Shown: positions 35,001-46,487 of the stretch, in pieces
Position numbering within the stretch: position 1 is the stretch's first letter
How the letters are laid out: each line of letters starts with the position of its first letter
NCBI RefSeq assembly: GCF_000226115.1
Contig: NC_016458.1
Span: 6,296,001 to 6,360,000 of the forward strand
Length of the DNA stretch: 64,000 bases
Source of the DNA: Thermothielavioides terrestris NRRL 8126
Lineage: Eukaryota > Ascomycota > Sordariomycetes > Sordariales > Chaetomiaceae
Direction: 5' to 3'
Program-made: the position numbers and the translations under genes
Notes under the pieces: model-generated
What the model was told of the DNA's origin: nothing
The model's input: the letters and a program-made list of their open reading frames with translations, nothing else
The model's database searches: none

Positions 35001-38000
35001 ATGGCTTCAATATACGATAGTTCTATCTTAATGCCCTTTAGGGTGACAATGAACCTAAGGAATTCGACTTTGCGTATATAGAACTAGCATTTAGGGAGGT
35101 TGATATAGAGGTCGGCTTTTTATAACTATTCTAAAACTTCGTATATATACCGCTTATACTTAGCTTCGTTGTTGCTAAAGATCAATATATTATCTAAATA
35201 TATAATACAAGTGATATTAATAAAGCTAGAGAGGGTATAGTTGATATAAGTCTAGAAGGTTATAGGTACGTTAGCTAGGCCTATTGGCATTATAACAAAC
35301 TCGAAGTAGCTATAACGTATATAAAAGGCGGTCTTCTACTTATCACCTTTATATAGTTGGATCTAATAGTATATATCCTTTAAATCGAGCTTAATATAGA
35401 TCTTTGTAAAAGATAGGCGATCGAGGATCTTATTAATCAGAGGAATAGGAGCGTAGTTCTTATAGGTAATATAATTAAGCGTATAATAGTCGACAACGAA
35501 ATGTAATTCGCCTCCCTTCTTTAGAACGAATAGAATAGATACGCCTATAGGACTAATAGAAGGTCGGATCTATTGCTTCTCTAGAGCCTCTACGAGCTAT
35601 TTATATAGGGTTTCTAATTCTTTTTCGCTAAAAGGGTAGATCGGCCCCTATAGCGTAGTCGTACTATCTTCGAGATCGATATAGTGCTTAAGCGTAGTAT
35701 AGCGAGATAAGGGAGGTCGATCTATAGTAGAGAAGAGGTCTTAGTAGGCCTTATATACTTCTAGGAGCTTAGGAGTAGTAGGTTATAAGCCAACGGTAGA
35801 CGAGTCTTCTTTAGCTAGGTTGTCTAGGTTAGCTAGGTTAAGCGATTTAGCTAAGTCGATAATTAATATAAGCGTAGCAATAAGGAAAGTATTATCGCTC
35901 TAATCCTATTTAAGCTCAATTTATAAACTAAAGTAGCGCTTTGAGTTTAAGTAAGTCCAAGTCTTTTTATAGTAGTTGAAGAATAGCTTAGCTATCTCTA
36001 TCTAAGTCTAGCCTAAAAGGATTGTAAATAGCTCGATATCTATAACTATAAAGTATAGTAGATAGGTCTAGGAGTATCTAAGGTAGTCGATAATATAAAT
36101 ATATAGAGGGTATACGCTATATATTAGAATAGATATATTGCTAATAGCAATAAATCCAAGGTATTAAATAAACTTAGTCAACTATAAGTATTTAGCTAGA
36201 AAGCTACGACTAATTATATTGTAATCCGACCTAATATCTAGCATTGCTACTATAGGCTTCTAATTCTTATCTAAGTATATAAGGATAGTACTTTCGATCT
36301 AAGACGACCTAGGCCCCCTAAGTTCCTAGGCGACGTTAGCGCTATAGTCGCGCCTAAGCGGAGTAAGGTTCAGGTTATTCTAGGCATTTAGGTTTAGAGG
36401 CTCTAGGCAACGAATAGCGGTATAACCTATATGCCTATAACGATAGTAGATGGCCTTAGGGCAGAATATAGAGATATAGCCAACTTCGTTATAGATATAG
36501 TAAACTAAATACGACTTAGGCGTAATAGTAGATACTATAGTAGTATCTAAGGTAGGTTACTAGGGTATAGGCTATATAGAAGGAAGCTAGGTAGGCGTAG
36601 CTATAGGTAGAATAGGCTAAATAGGTAGGGTAGAAGGCGGGGTAGGCTAGGCAAGAGGGCAGTTCTCAAGGCAATTAACGTAGCGATAGCCCTCCCTACT
36701 ATAGGTGAAGCATCGAACAGGGCGCTAAAAAGGCGTAGGTAGGACGTTAATAGGGCGTAGCGACTATAGAGCTATAGGGGCATTGTTTAACGAACGAGGG
36801 CAATAGTAAAAGGTATTAACAATGCGTTGACTATACTCAATATAGTAGGCGAAGCTTATAAGCTACTAGAATATAGTAGATAACTAGGGGAAACAGTTGA
36901 GGATAAAGCTAATCTCTAGGTAGAACTTTGGTAGAAGGGTAACTATATAGGTAGGTTTATCCTACTTCGAAGGTATATTGGCGATTACACTAGTAAACTG
37001 TTTAACGAACTCTAGGACAGTCTCGTCTTTGTACTATATAAGGCGCTTAAGCTCTAAGGCTATACTAAAGGCGTATAAATCGGGATTAGATAGTTCGTTT
37101 TAAAGGAATACAACGAACTCGCCCTAGGTAATAGCTAAGAGACGAAAGTTAGGATCAGCCTCCTACTCCTAGATATACTTTACCTAAACGTTCTTAGGTA
37201 GACCTCGGAGGTAGCTTGCTATATATACAATATAGTCGCTATTATTAAGTGAGTAGCTTATAAGCTAGAAGTTGGTATAGTAGTCGTATAGGAAGGCTCA
37301 AAGTAAAGAAGTATCTTTACTATTATATATAGAGTAGTTCAAGCTAGTAGTACGTTAAAGAGAAGCTCTTATAGCGCTAGGAAGGATTAGCAAAGATATA
37401 ATAGAAGTACTAAACTTAGGATTAGTAGTAGATAAAGGGGTATTAATAGTAATAGATATAGCTATAGGTATAGCTATAGGTATAGGTATAGGCGTAGTAG
37501 CTATAGGTATAGCCTTAGGCGTAGCAATAGGCATAGAAGTAGATATAGAAGTAGATATAGGCGTAGACATAGCAATAGATATAGCTAGTATAGTAGTATT
37601 AGCGGCCTAGGTAGTAAAAGGGTTAGAATTCAAAGAGGTAACGCCCTCGGCAATATACGTAAGTTAAGCATTCTAATGTAGGAGCTATATATACTAAACT
37701 TATAGTTGGAGGATAGCTTAATAGCGGTACTTAAAAGCGATTTCAACGCTTAGATAGCACTCTTCCTTAGTAAGGTCGTGCTCCTAAGTAGAGAGTAGAG
37801 GGTCGATAGGCGCTATATAGGAGCCGTTCAAATCAATCTAGGCGTACTAGGAGCTCTCGCCTATAGTGGCGTTAGGCGTAGGCGGTACAGAGAGGGTATA
37901 CAAAGAGGTCGAATCGATAGAAAGTGCCTAAGATTACAAAGGTACAAGGCTCTACTTAAGCGTAGTATAGGCGTAGGTCTAGGCTATAGCTCGTCTCTGC

Positions 38001-38038
38001 CGGTTCAACTCCCTAAGATAGGATAAGAGCGTTTAACT

Positions 38039-38632
38039 TATTAGGAGTAGGGGCTCTTAGAAGGAAGGGGGTATACGTTAAAGTAACGGAGTATAAGCAA
38101 GATATAAGTAGAGTATACGCTATAAGGTAGCTATAGATAGGGGGGTTGTAGGTAGTTGCATTGAACGTTAGCCTCTCTCACTGCCTATAGGTTCTATCCT
38201 CCTTATCTCTCTTATCCTAGCCCTCGATCTTCCTCTATATCGGCTAGCCTCTATTCCTAAGCTCGTAGATCCTTTCTTAGGCTATTCTATAGCGCCTATA
38301 TAGCTCTCTAAGTACGCTTAATCCGCTTTGTTGCCGACCCAATGTCTTAGTTCCCTATATTTACTTAGCCTAATGCTCTGCACTTCGCTTAGCTCTATAC
38401 CCCTTCGATCGCTCCTCTAGGTGGCTCGTGTGATCTAGGCTATTGACATACGCCCTAGTGGTATACGTAGATGACTTGCGTGGTGCCCTATAGTTGGCTA
38501 GGCTACACTAGGTGCCGGATATAGGGCGAGGTGGTTGGGCCAAGGGTTGTGCCAGGTGCCGAGGCGCGTTCTGAGGGCTATGCCGGGTGCCGAGGCGGGT
38601 CCCGCGGGTTAGGGTGGCTCCGGGGCATGACA
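38039..38632 (-). repeat. 5' LTR of chromovirus copy 2
   Basis: 594 bp. The last 230 plus-strand bases (38400-38632, the LTR's U3 end) are GC-rich and nearly free of RIP (CCGGGTGCCGAGGCGGGT; GGCTCCGGGGCATGACA). The other end is heavily mutated (TATTAGGAG). Confidence 0.95.
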
Positions 38633-38637
38633 CAAAG

Positions 38638-39750
38638 ATAATGTCCTATTATAGAGATATACTATAGCTCTTATAACTTCTAGCTATAGTTGCCCTAGCA
38701 ACTATACGCTAATAGCCATTGTTCTAGCCTTCTCTTTAATTATACCCCCTAAACGTTTAGCGCCTCTGTTCTATATAGATGTATTAGGCGCTAAAGGCTC
38801 TATTCGGATACCTTGTCTCTCTACCTAGGTAGTAATGGCGTTCGCTTATATAAATTTGTTATTATACTCTAGGACCTTAATATATAGCTAATACTGCCTT
38901 TTAAGCAGTGTAGCAAGGTGTTTAATGGCTACTAGGATGCCTAGCGCCTTATAGTTATATAGATAGTAGTCCTATATTATACTTAAATAGCGATCTATCG
39001 CCAATAGTAGATGTTTAAAGCGCTATCGGCCTTCTTAGAAAAGGTATAAATCTAGGGCAATCTTATCGCCTAGGCTATAGTTCAATAGCCTAGGAATATA
39101 GTTAGGCCTACATTTTGACTTACTAAGGCTATAGCCGTTATATTCGAACATTGATACGCCTTTAATATATCCTTCTTATAAATAATTGACGAAGTGTTTA
39201 AAGGCCTTCAAGCCTATATAGCTAAGGTGTAAATGCTAAGTTATAGCATCTGCTACGCTCTCTATATAGCGAGCCTAGCGATTAAGTCTCTTCATTTAAG
39301 CGGCAAAGGCTATAGGCGTATAGTCTTTGAGTATATATTCGAAGATATATTATTAGAGCTTTTTTATAGTATATCCGAGGAGCGTATAATCTTAGTGCCT
39401 AAGTAGGTAGTTTAGTATACTCTCTAGCCTATTGTCCTACTAGATCCCTTGTTAGTTAAGCTACTCCAACAATATAATATTATATATAAAGGTTAGGTAG
39501 TAAGCTACGTTGTATAGTGTAAAGACTATAACGCCTTTGTTGTTCTACAGTTTAATATCTATCTCGCTATATCCTTCAATTTAAATAGGGTATTCGCCTA
39601 CCTAGATATAGTCATTAGGCGTAGCTAACTTAGGAGGCCTTTTGAACCTACTTAGATAATTAGCGATATAAATAGTTGACCTTGAATCTAGGATTACTAA
39701 GTTGATCAAAAGGTATCTCTAGCCTATTTAGAATATAGCTAGGATTATAG
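38638..39750 (-). pseudogene. Copia protease and integrase relic (5' part of integrase)
   Basis: Minus strand: VILDSRSTIYIAN (about 39700) matches the Copia protease box WILDSGAT; the pre-integrase region GYSLSKSKCRPNYIPRLLNYS follows; the integrase core ALDLYLF with IDRYLS and KEKARTMAIS runs to the CAAAG site, where copy 2 of the chromovirus interrupts it. It resumes at 29203. Confidence 0.8.
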
Positions 39751-40179
39751 TAAAGCTCGCTATATATTTGCCTATAGCTCTCTACTACTATATTCTTATA
39801 ATATACTAGTAGCTAAACATCGCTATAATATTAATACTTACATTAAGGGTATTGCCTATATTAGGGGCGATACCTACTTTAGGGGCGGTACCCTCTTCTT
39901 AGGTAGTACTCTGTTTAGGAGCAATACCCTCTTTAAAGGCGTTAGTATCTACTATATCTATTTCAAGGACCTTAGGCTCCTTCGTTAGGAGTATAGCTAT
40001 AGCTCTTTTAGAGCGGTCGGCTAGTTAATACAATAGCGAATCTTCGCCTATATCGCTCTTTACGTCGTTAGCGAGGCTACTCCTAGACCTCTTTATCTAG
40101 AGCCTATTGGCCTCTACTTATAAAGTTGAATTAGCCTTTAAATTAGCCTCTATACGAGCTTTGACGTATTCTCTAGGTT

Positions 40180-41520
40180 CCTACCTAGATAGTATACTCT
40201 TAGAGTTTAAGTAGTAGTATCGCTTAGTTAGATAGAAGTGATTATAAGCGTAGCACTTCCTTAATATACTTAAAGACCTTATAGAGGTACTAAGAGCTAT
40301 AGGCGCGCTTAGCTTACGTTTAGAGTAGGATTAGCCGATTCTAGCTCTCTCTTTACAACTAGTTTAGCGCCTAGGGCGATCCTCCTAATCTTCTAGTTGC
40401 TTAGGGTCTTTGTTTTCTTTCTCTCTAGGGCTATATATTAAGAAGGATCCTTTCTCTATATAGTTAAGCGCCTTTTCAAGGAATAGGTATATACCTTTAT
40501 AGACTTTTATAGCTATATCTTGAAAGGTTAGTTTCTTAAGGATCTCTATCTTACTTATAGTATAGAGGGAAACAAAGCTTAGGAATAGCTTCTTTAGTAT
40601 AGCTATTAATTTGTTAAACTATAAGCTAAGATCTTTCGCCTCGTTTATCTTCTAGAGGGAGGCCTTATCTATTAAGCTCTCCTATTTAACGAGCTACCTC
40701 TCGAAATTAGCCTCCTTAATATATATATTCCTAGGGTATTTAAGTATATTAAGGTAGATACGAATATATATTCAAAGCTTAGTTATCGTTTTAATAGTTG
40801 GCTAAATAGTCTTTTTAAGATTATTATACTACGTTTAAAGGTTAGTATATTTTATAAAGTAGGTAAACTAGTAGTTGGCCACTACTATAGTAGTTATAAA
40901 GGTTAGTATCTAAGTAAAGTGATTAGTCTAGCGTTTATAGTCCTTATATTTACGATCTAGATCCTTTTTAACCTATATAATAACGATAGCGATATTGTTA
41001 TTAAACTACTTCTCTCTTTCGTTATAGAGCTTCCTTTAACAGCTATTTAGTACTTCAACGCTAAGCTACTCTTATAGACCCTTGTTCTTAGAGAGGGTCT
41101 AGGAGTCTATATCATTATCCTAGGCTATAGAGGTAGTACTAGGCTACTACTCGCCTATAGTAGGCGCTCCTAGATCGGCTAGAGCTCCTACGTTAGCTAT
41201 AGCTCCTATAGCTATAGCTAGTGTAGAAGCCTATAGTTCGACGATATATTCTTAGAGCTTACGCTAGATACGCTTATAGGCGAGATCGTAGGTATTGGCT
41301 AATATAGGCTTTAGGAGGAGCTCCGCCTTGCCCTCGAAATAGTCGAGTAGGTCGAGATACTTAGCCTTGTTGACGAACTCGTGGTTCTAAGCTACCTAGT
41401 TATCTAGGCTAGCTAGGATGATGTCGATCTTTATATCGGCCTTCGAAAATATAGTAGTTGCTACTAAGCGCTATACGTAAGGCTATATACTTAGAGATAG
41501 AGCTAGGTTTTCGAGCTAAT
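40180..41520 (-). pseudogene. Copia gag relic
   Basis: Upstream (minus strand) of the protease box and next to the 5' LTR. A zinc-knuckle relic RKCYAYNHFYLTKRYYY lies at about 40205-40252. Its Tyr residues sit where C-to-Y and H-to-Y changes by RIP are expected, though the spacing is one short of the usual CX2CX4HX4C. Numerous TAG/TAA codons. Confidence 0.6.
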
Positions 41521-41532
41521 GAGACTTTTAAT

Positions 41533-41742
41533 TGTTAGAACCGCTATATAGGCTTAGGAAGATAAAGCTATTACAATGCAAGCAATGTATATAACTGGGA
41601 TCAATCGTAGTGTTGAAGATGTTGTATTATAGGAGAGTTCTCCTGATCAGGAGCCCCGTCTTAGGCGGCAGTTGGGCATCAAGCCGGTAGATCCTAATCT
41701 CGGTAGGCCGGCCCGCTACCCTGGGCCGGGCTGGTTCTGACA
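41533..41742 (-). repeat. Copia 5' LTR (210 bp)
   Basis: Pairs with 16844-17053; TGTTAGAACC to TTCTGACA, followed by the ATAGT duplication at 41743-41747. More RIP changes than its partner. Confidence 0.92.
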
Positions 41743-42735
41743 ATAGTATCTGCGCTCGCTGTCCTTTATCCTGGACGATATACGGAACGAGGGAGTGAAC
41801 GTCAAACAAAAACTTGCGTTCTAGCCTATCGGTTTATCCTATTGGAATTTCTGCGACCATCTCCTGTAAAACTCCAATATATCCTGTGCACCCTTGCCAA
41901 CGAGCTTGGGCATCAACTGGACTGGCTGGCGTCGAGTGTGTTGTTAGTAGAATCTGGTGGCAGCATCCCACAGAGAAATGTCGGAACCTTCAAAAGACTA
42001 GAGCGGCGGATGTAGCTCGACGATACGGTCCTATGCTTCCTAATCTGGGATTGCCTCTCCTTGTTTCCAGCGCTATGCTATTGCCGTAAGGAAGCTGGAG
42101 AACTTCTCGAAGGACCATAGCTCAGCTATACCTTCGCGTAACCTAAACGCTGAGCTTAGTAACTGTGAACCAAAGACTCAATAGGCTAGAAACCCGTAGT
42201 CTATAAGAAGTATATGTTCTACGACCGCCGAGCTTTCAAGCCCTAGGCATAGGTCTAGAATAATGAAGTCCGCGACGACCGCCAGACTCGAGCCATTGTC
42301 GAACTAGGGTTCGCTATCTACGCTAGTTCATTCTACATCGTAGATAATGGCGCTAACGGCCTCGAAGACCTCTTATATCCCGTACCAAGTGCCATAAAAG
42401 CTCAACGTAAGACGTCTTGACCCAAGGAGGGCGTCTACCAAGTCCTCCCCGATATAGCGGATAGCTTCCTACGTCTGTCTCGCTACATAGCCGAGTGTTT
42501 CGCAGGGGCGGCCGTACCATAGCCGTCCAACGGCGCCCTAGATCAAGCTCTAGCGCAGAGTTAGCAGCTTTGCCCATAGTCCGAGTCCTCCGCACGAGCC
42601 GCATATGTATCTCGCCAGATTCCGGGGATCATCATCGGCCGAGCTAGACTTATTCTCGATGGAATGCACAGCCGGAGAGCCCGGGATTGCGTCCTTGGGC
42701 GAATCCGAGCCGGATTGGTACGTATTCCTGATCAA
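41743..42735 (-). pseudogene. 5' part of an unknown gene, RIP-mutated and cut by the Copia insertion
   Basis: One minus-strand frame runs through the whole stretch with only substitution-type stops, nine of them, all TAG, TAA or TGA where CAG, CAA or CGA would fit. Readable pieces: NLARYICGSCGGLGLWAKLL, FYGTWYGI, VVADFIILDLCLGLESSAVV, IAELWSFEKFSSFLTAIALE, QARWQGCTGYIGVLQEMVAE, FDVHSLVPYIVQDKGQRAQI. It then continues at 16843. The frame is open before 42735 but the start is not identified. At over 400 codons it was a substantial protein with hydrophobic stretches. I do not recognise the family. Confidence 0.6.
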
Positions 42736-44270
42736 ATTTGTCGCAACCGGGACACCTTGAAATCATGATAGGCAAGCATCCGCCCGAGGTACTGGGGTGG
42801 GACTTCACGCAATGAACGGCAGGGAAAGAAGTTGATACCGGGTGGAAAAATGTTTGCATTCTAGTCCTAAGAGCACGTGTATAATCATAAGAGGTAACGC
42901 GGACGTATGCGTAGCGTCGAGGACGGAGGTAGTAGTGAAGCACCGTTCTTTGACTCGGGGTTGATTTACCTCGGGGTTCCCTGTCCAATCACCTTGCCTC
43001 CTTGGCTCCTCCGCGTCTCATCCCAAGTCCACCGGGCTCCAGCAATCCACCGGAGCCATGAGGATGCGCGCAAGCATGCAGCCTACCTGGACATGTACGC
43101 GAGGTTGAGTTCATTCTTATGTAGAACTTGGCAACTTCTTGCCCCACCTCACGATGGGCGTCGCAGCAACTCTGGGCTTCAACCCAGCAGGGTCCCTGCA
43201 CTCACCTCCGTCGAGCCCTGCATCCTCAGGACCCCCTCTCAACAACAGTGACTCGGCTCTCCCAACTCCGATGCCAGACCTCCCCGCGTGCCAGCCCAGC
43301 AAGCCAAAACCATGCTCGAGAAACACGTAGGGGGTCACGAAGTACGGCTCCGAGCTGGTCCCGGCACAATCCGCGCCCGCCCAAAATGCAAGCTCTTATG
43401 GCGGCGGCCCCCGGAGTAGTGGAGTTTACTTGGTGCATGGAGGAAGTCGAACGTTGTTCGTCCGGCAAAACATCGGGCGAGCGTTGGCTCGTGCTCGCTG
43501 AGTTATCAATCGCCGTTGTTCAGAAAAGACTTTTAACGTCTGAGGACCACCTCAACAACGGCAACTAAAAAAAAGACCCTGTACGGAGTACGGATATGGA
43601 GGACGTTTTCGGGCACGGGCACAGGCATGGAATAACCCCGCCAAGAAGGACGGGCAATGCAGACTACGGAAGAGTTTCTGCGAACGGGATGGGGTGGGCG
43701 CTGGCGCGGGGGTGCCTGCCTCCTGTGTTCCTGCCCAACAGAACCTGGAACGCCGATTCTAGCCAGGGCAGCCGATCTTGCAGCGCCAGCCGCCGAAGAA
43801 AATCTCGAAACGCACCGCTACGGAGCACACGGAGCGGGGTCCGACTCATGGCCCGCCCTGCGTGATTTTGGGCCGACCGACCACGGTGGATACCAAAAGG
43901 CCCGGAGTGCACTGACTGACGAACCGCTTCTTTCACATGGCGGAGCGTCCGCGCGGGGGGGCGAGTTAGCTCCGTCGGCACAGCCGTGCTCATGGCTTAA
44001 AATACCTCGAGTGAGAAAAACGGACGGGGAAGCAATCACGCGCTCAACCGTTTATGGCTTTCGGCCGCCATGAAGCCGCCCTTCCTTCCGGGGGTTCCGT
44101 GGTGACGACAAGTTCTAGGCAAGCAGTGTGGCAGTTGTGCCGTTGCCTGCTGCCTGGGGACAGGCACGGAAAAGAGTCATAATCGTTGGGAGGTCCCGAG
44201 GCTTGGTTCCAGGCATACCATGCCCCGTCGAGCCCTTCAACTGCTTGCGGGGTTGTGGGTTGTGATGACA

Positions 44271-44288
44271 CCCCCCCCCCCCCCCCCC
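44271..44288. repeat. C18 homopolymer
   Basis: Eighteen C in a row, preceded by GATGACA and followed by TTCAATGC. Similar in kind to the G20 run at 989-1008. Confidence 0.9.
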
Positions 44289-46064
44289 TTCAATGCATGG
44301 CAAGCCAGTTTGGCGAAGATGATGACCGCATGCGCGCTTGCATGCGTGTGGAAACCGGGCCGCGGGGGAAAGGGTCCGATTCAGGACGCAAGACAGACGT
44401 ATCAGCGAGGGGCGAATAACTAACAGGGTCCGCTGAGTCGCGCGGCTTGCAGCGAGTCTGCAGGTCTGCATGGGCACGACGAGTGAGACGCCACGACTGA
44501 TGAGGATTCCTTGATGCGGAACTTCGGCGCATCTCCCTACACACTACCAACACTGCTGAGGTAGCAAATGGAAGTTGCACGGTTCTGGAGTCAAACCTTA
44601 CCGCTGGAGCTGGAGCATCCTTCGCACCTCCACTGCAGAAAGAAGCTATTTTCTGAGTGAACATACGGATTACTGGTCGCCTGGCCACACCGCCTGAGTT
44701 GCTGCTGTTGGGGCGGGAGCCGCCCTTCCGGGCGATGGACCCTCATTTGTCCATGCAATCTGGAGGAGAAAGATCAATCAGCGCCAGAAGCTGGCGGCGT
44801 TTCCTGTGGTCACCACCACGGGTGTTCGGACTCATCTCGCGTGGCTAAGTGGTCCGGCCGGCTCTTGACGGGAGGCGGTCTGGAACAGCAACGGCAAATG
44901 CTGCGGACGCTCCCCTTGTCACTATCGTTTAACGACCTTCCTAACTCTACACAGGAGTTACCTGGCAGGAGTGTAGTCATCTGAGTCGGGTCTCCTGATG
45001 AGCTGAAACCCGGAGTGCCACCAGCGGGGCAGGGGACGTCTTCTGGTGGCGGAGAGGTGAGATGGCAGTGCAATGAGGCAGGATTCTTGTTCTTGAGTAA
45101 TGCTGGTGGACAGAGTGACTCGGTGGCCTGGCTTCTGCTTTTCGGCCACAGTCGGCCTTGCAAACCGACCGCCATTTCCGCCTTTTTGTCAGTCATCACG
45201 TTACCGTGATTTTTGCGGGAATTCGAATTCGAGAAAGAAATTCGCCCCTGTCGTAGAAAGGCAGCTGCTGCGTGTCCTCCGTACACTATTGGTTACAGCA
45301 ATCATTGACAAAAAAAAAACTTCGGGGGAAGAGCAGCATTTGACCACAGACTTGCGCAGGGGTGCCTGAGGTTCGACCTTCAACCTGGTCGGACCGGGAA
45401 TGCCCAGATAGGGAAAAGCAGCCAGAGCAGCCAGAGGGGAATTGACAACAGACGGATGTCCAAACTCCCACAAGCGCTCGGAAATTTACCAGGCGCCTCG
45501 CTGGTGCACCTAAGGAACCTAGGTACTTTACTTACCGACCGTGAGCCTTCATCGATTTGCGACAGATCTTGGACTGGCCTGGTTCCCGAATATAATAAGT
45601 AGGACGCGATCGCGCTGTGAGGAACAACACTACACAGTTGACCGAGTTAACGCATCGAAGGGTGACTTCCTGTTCTCGTCCTCAAACCGAGGGATGGTCT
45701 CCCGGCACCATGGCTCCAGTTGGTCTTGGCCGCTCGACCACTTTTTTTTTTTTTTAGGAAATTGCACCCCGGCGTATGTCTAACCTGCGCTGCTGCTGGC
45801 CCTGGGCCTCCGATAATTTGGTAGGCTGGCCAACCGAACATGCCGCTGATGAGCCGACAGGTGAACTCTGTCTGCTGGTGGAATTGGGTTTACCGCAGTC
45901 GAGCCGATGATGTTGTTGAGAGATGATTCGCGCTGAGGGTCAAACGTCGTCTCCCGCCGGGTTGACAGAATTGCCGCACATAGTCGGAGTGGCCTTCGAT
46001 GAACCACTTCGCGCTATCACACACCAAGTTAACGTTAAACCTTCGCGCGTGGGTCCCCGGGCGA

Positions 46065-46487
46065 TTACCCGACGTTTTTGATCCTCAATCTCCTCATTCC
46101 CGGGTTTATCCAGGTATCAGAGTCCGTCTGTTTGACCTGCATGGTGTTCGACACTGTGCCGTTGGAAAGACGCCGAATCAGAGATCGACCGCCGATGAGA
46201 GACACCGCCGCCTGTTGGGCTTGTGGCGGGCCGTTCTCTATCGGCCGCTGACATGGAGCATCTGGAGAGTGGCAATTTCGTCGGTGAACAGTGGCAGGCC
46301 GAAACTGCTCTTCCAGGAGGAAGAGGAAGACTCCGGTATCTTCAGGATCGCGATCAATAAACTGCTCATCATTTTCATATTGGCGCACATTCGAGCATGA
46401 CACGTACTCAATACTGTATTGTGTATTCCGAAATCCTCTCTCTTCTGCCCATGGCGACTCGCCATCCTCGGCGAAACGGCGAAACAT
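46065..46487 (-). CDS. Small hypothetical ORF, uncertain
   Basis: 140 codons from an ATG at 46487 (MFRRFAEDGESPWAEERGF) to a stop at 46065. The codon choice and residue mix look more protein-like than other frames in this island (EFIDR/DPEDT-type acidic segment, then QFRPATVHRRNC). A GT dinucleotide near the stop could be a donor, so it may be one exon. No domain is recognised and it may be chance. Confidence 0.25.
   Translation of the reverse strand: MFRRFAEDGESPWAEERGFRNTQYSIEYVSCSNVRQYENDEQFIDRDPEDTGVFLFLLEEQFRPATVHRRNCHSPDAPCQRPIENGPPQAQQAAVSLIGGRSLIRRLSNGTVSNTMQVKQTDSDTWINPGMRRLRIKNVG

Larger units (their letters stand above)
29204..38632 (-). mobile_element. Ty3/gypsy chromovirus copy 2 (9429 bp), inverted relative to copy 1
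   Basis: The 594-bp LTRs at 29204-29797 (3' LTR) and 38039-38632 (5' LTR) are flanked by the CAAAG duplication (29199-29203 and 38633-38637). Coordinates mirror copy 1 (position here = 56335 minus position in copy 1) with no net indel. Gag with its Thr/Pro run is at about 37355-37570, the YLDN reverse transcriptase box near 35180-35200, the integrase core near 33430 and the chromodomain near 32435-32525, all on the minus strand and RIP-mutated. Confidence 0.95.
16844..41742 (-). mobile_element. Copia-superfamily LTR retrotransposon, RIP-mutated, split by two nested chromoviruses
   Basis: The 210-bp LTRs (16844-17053 and 41533-41742) start TGTT and end GACA, and are flanked by the 5-bp duplication ATAGT (16839-16843 and 41743-41747). 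Removing the two nested insertions with their duplications leaves about 6.03 kb. Coding order on the minus strand is gag, protease, integrase, reverse transcriptase, RNase H; integrase before reverse transcriptase defines Copia. A purine tract (CTAGGGGGTA) abuts the 3' LTR at 17054. All coding parts have stops of the RIP type, so the element is dead. Confidence 0.93.

Noticed and set aside
37355..37570. 71-codon minus ORF of Thr/Pro/Ile repeats as a separate gene
   Set aside because: It is the low-complexity part of gag of chromovirus copy 2, with a counterpart in copy 1.
45361..45390. tRNA-like GGTTCGACCTT (B-box-like)
   Set aside because: No A box at the right distance and no cloverleaf could be drawn on either strand.
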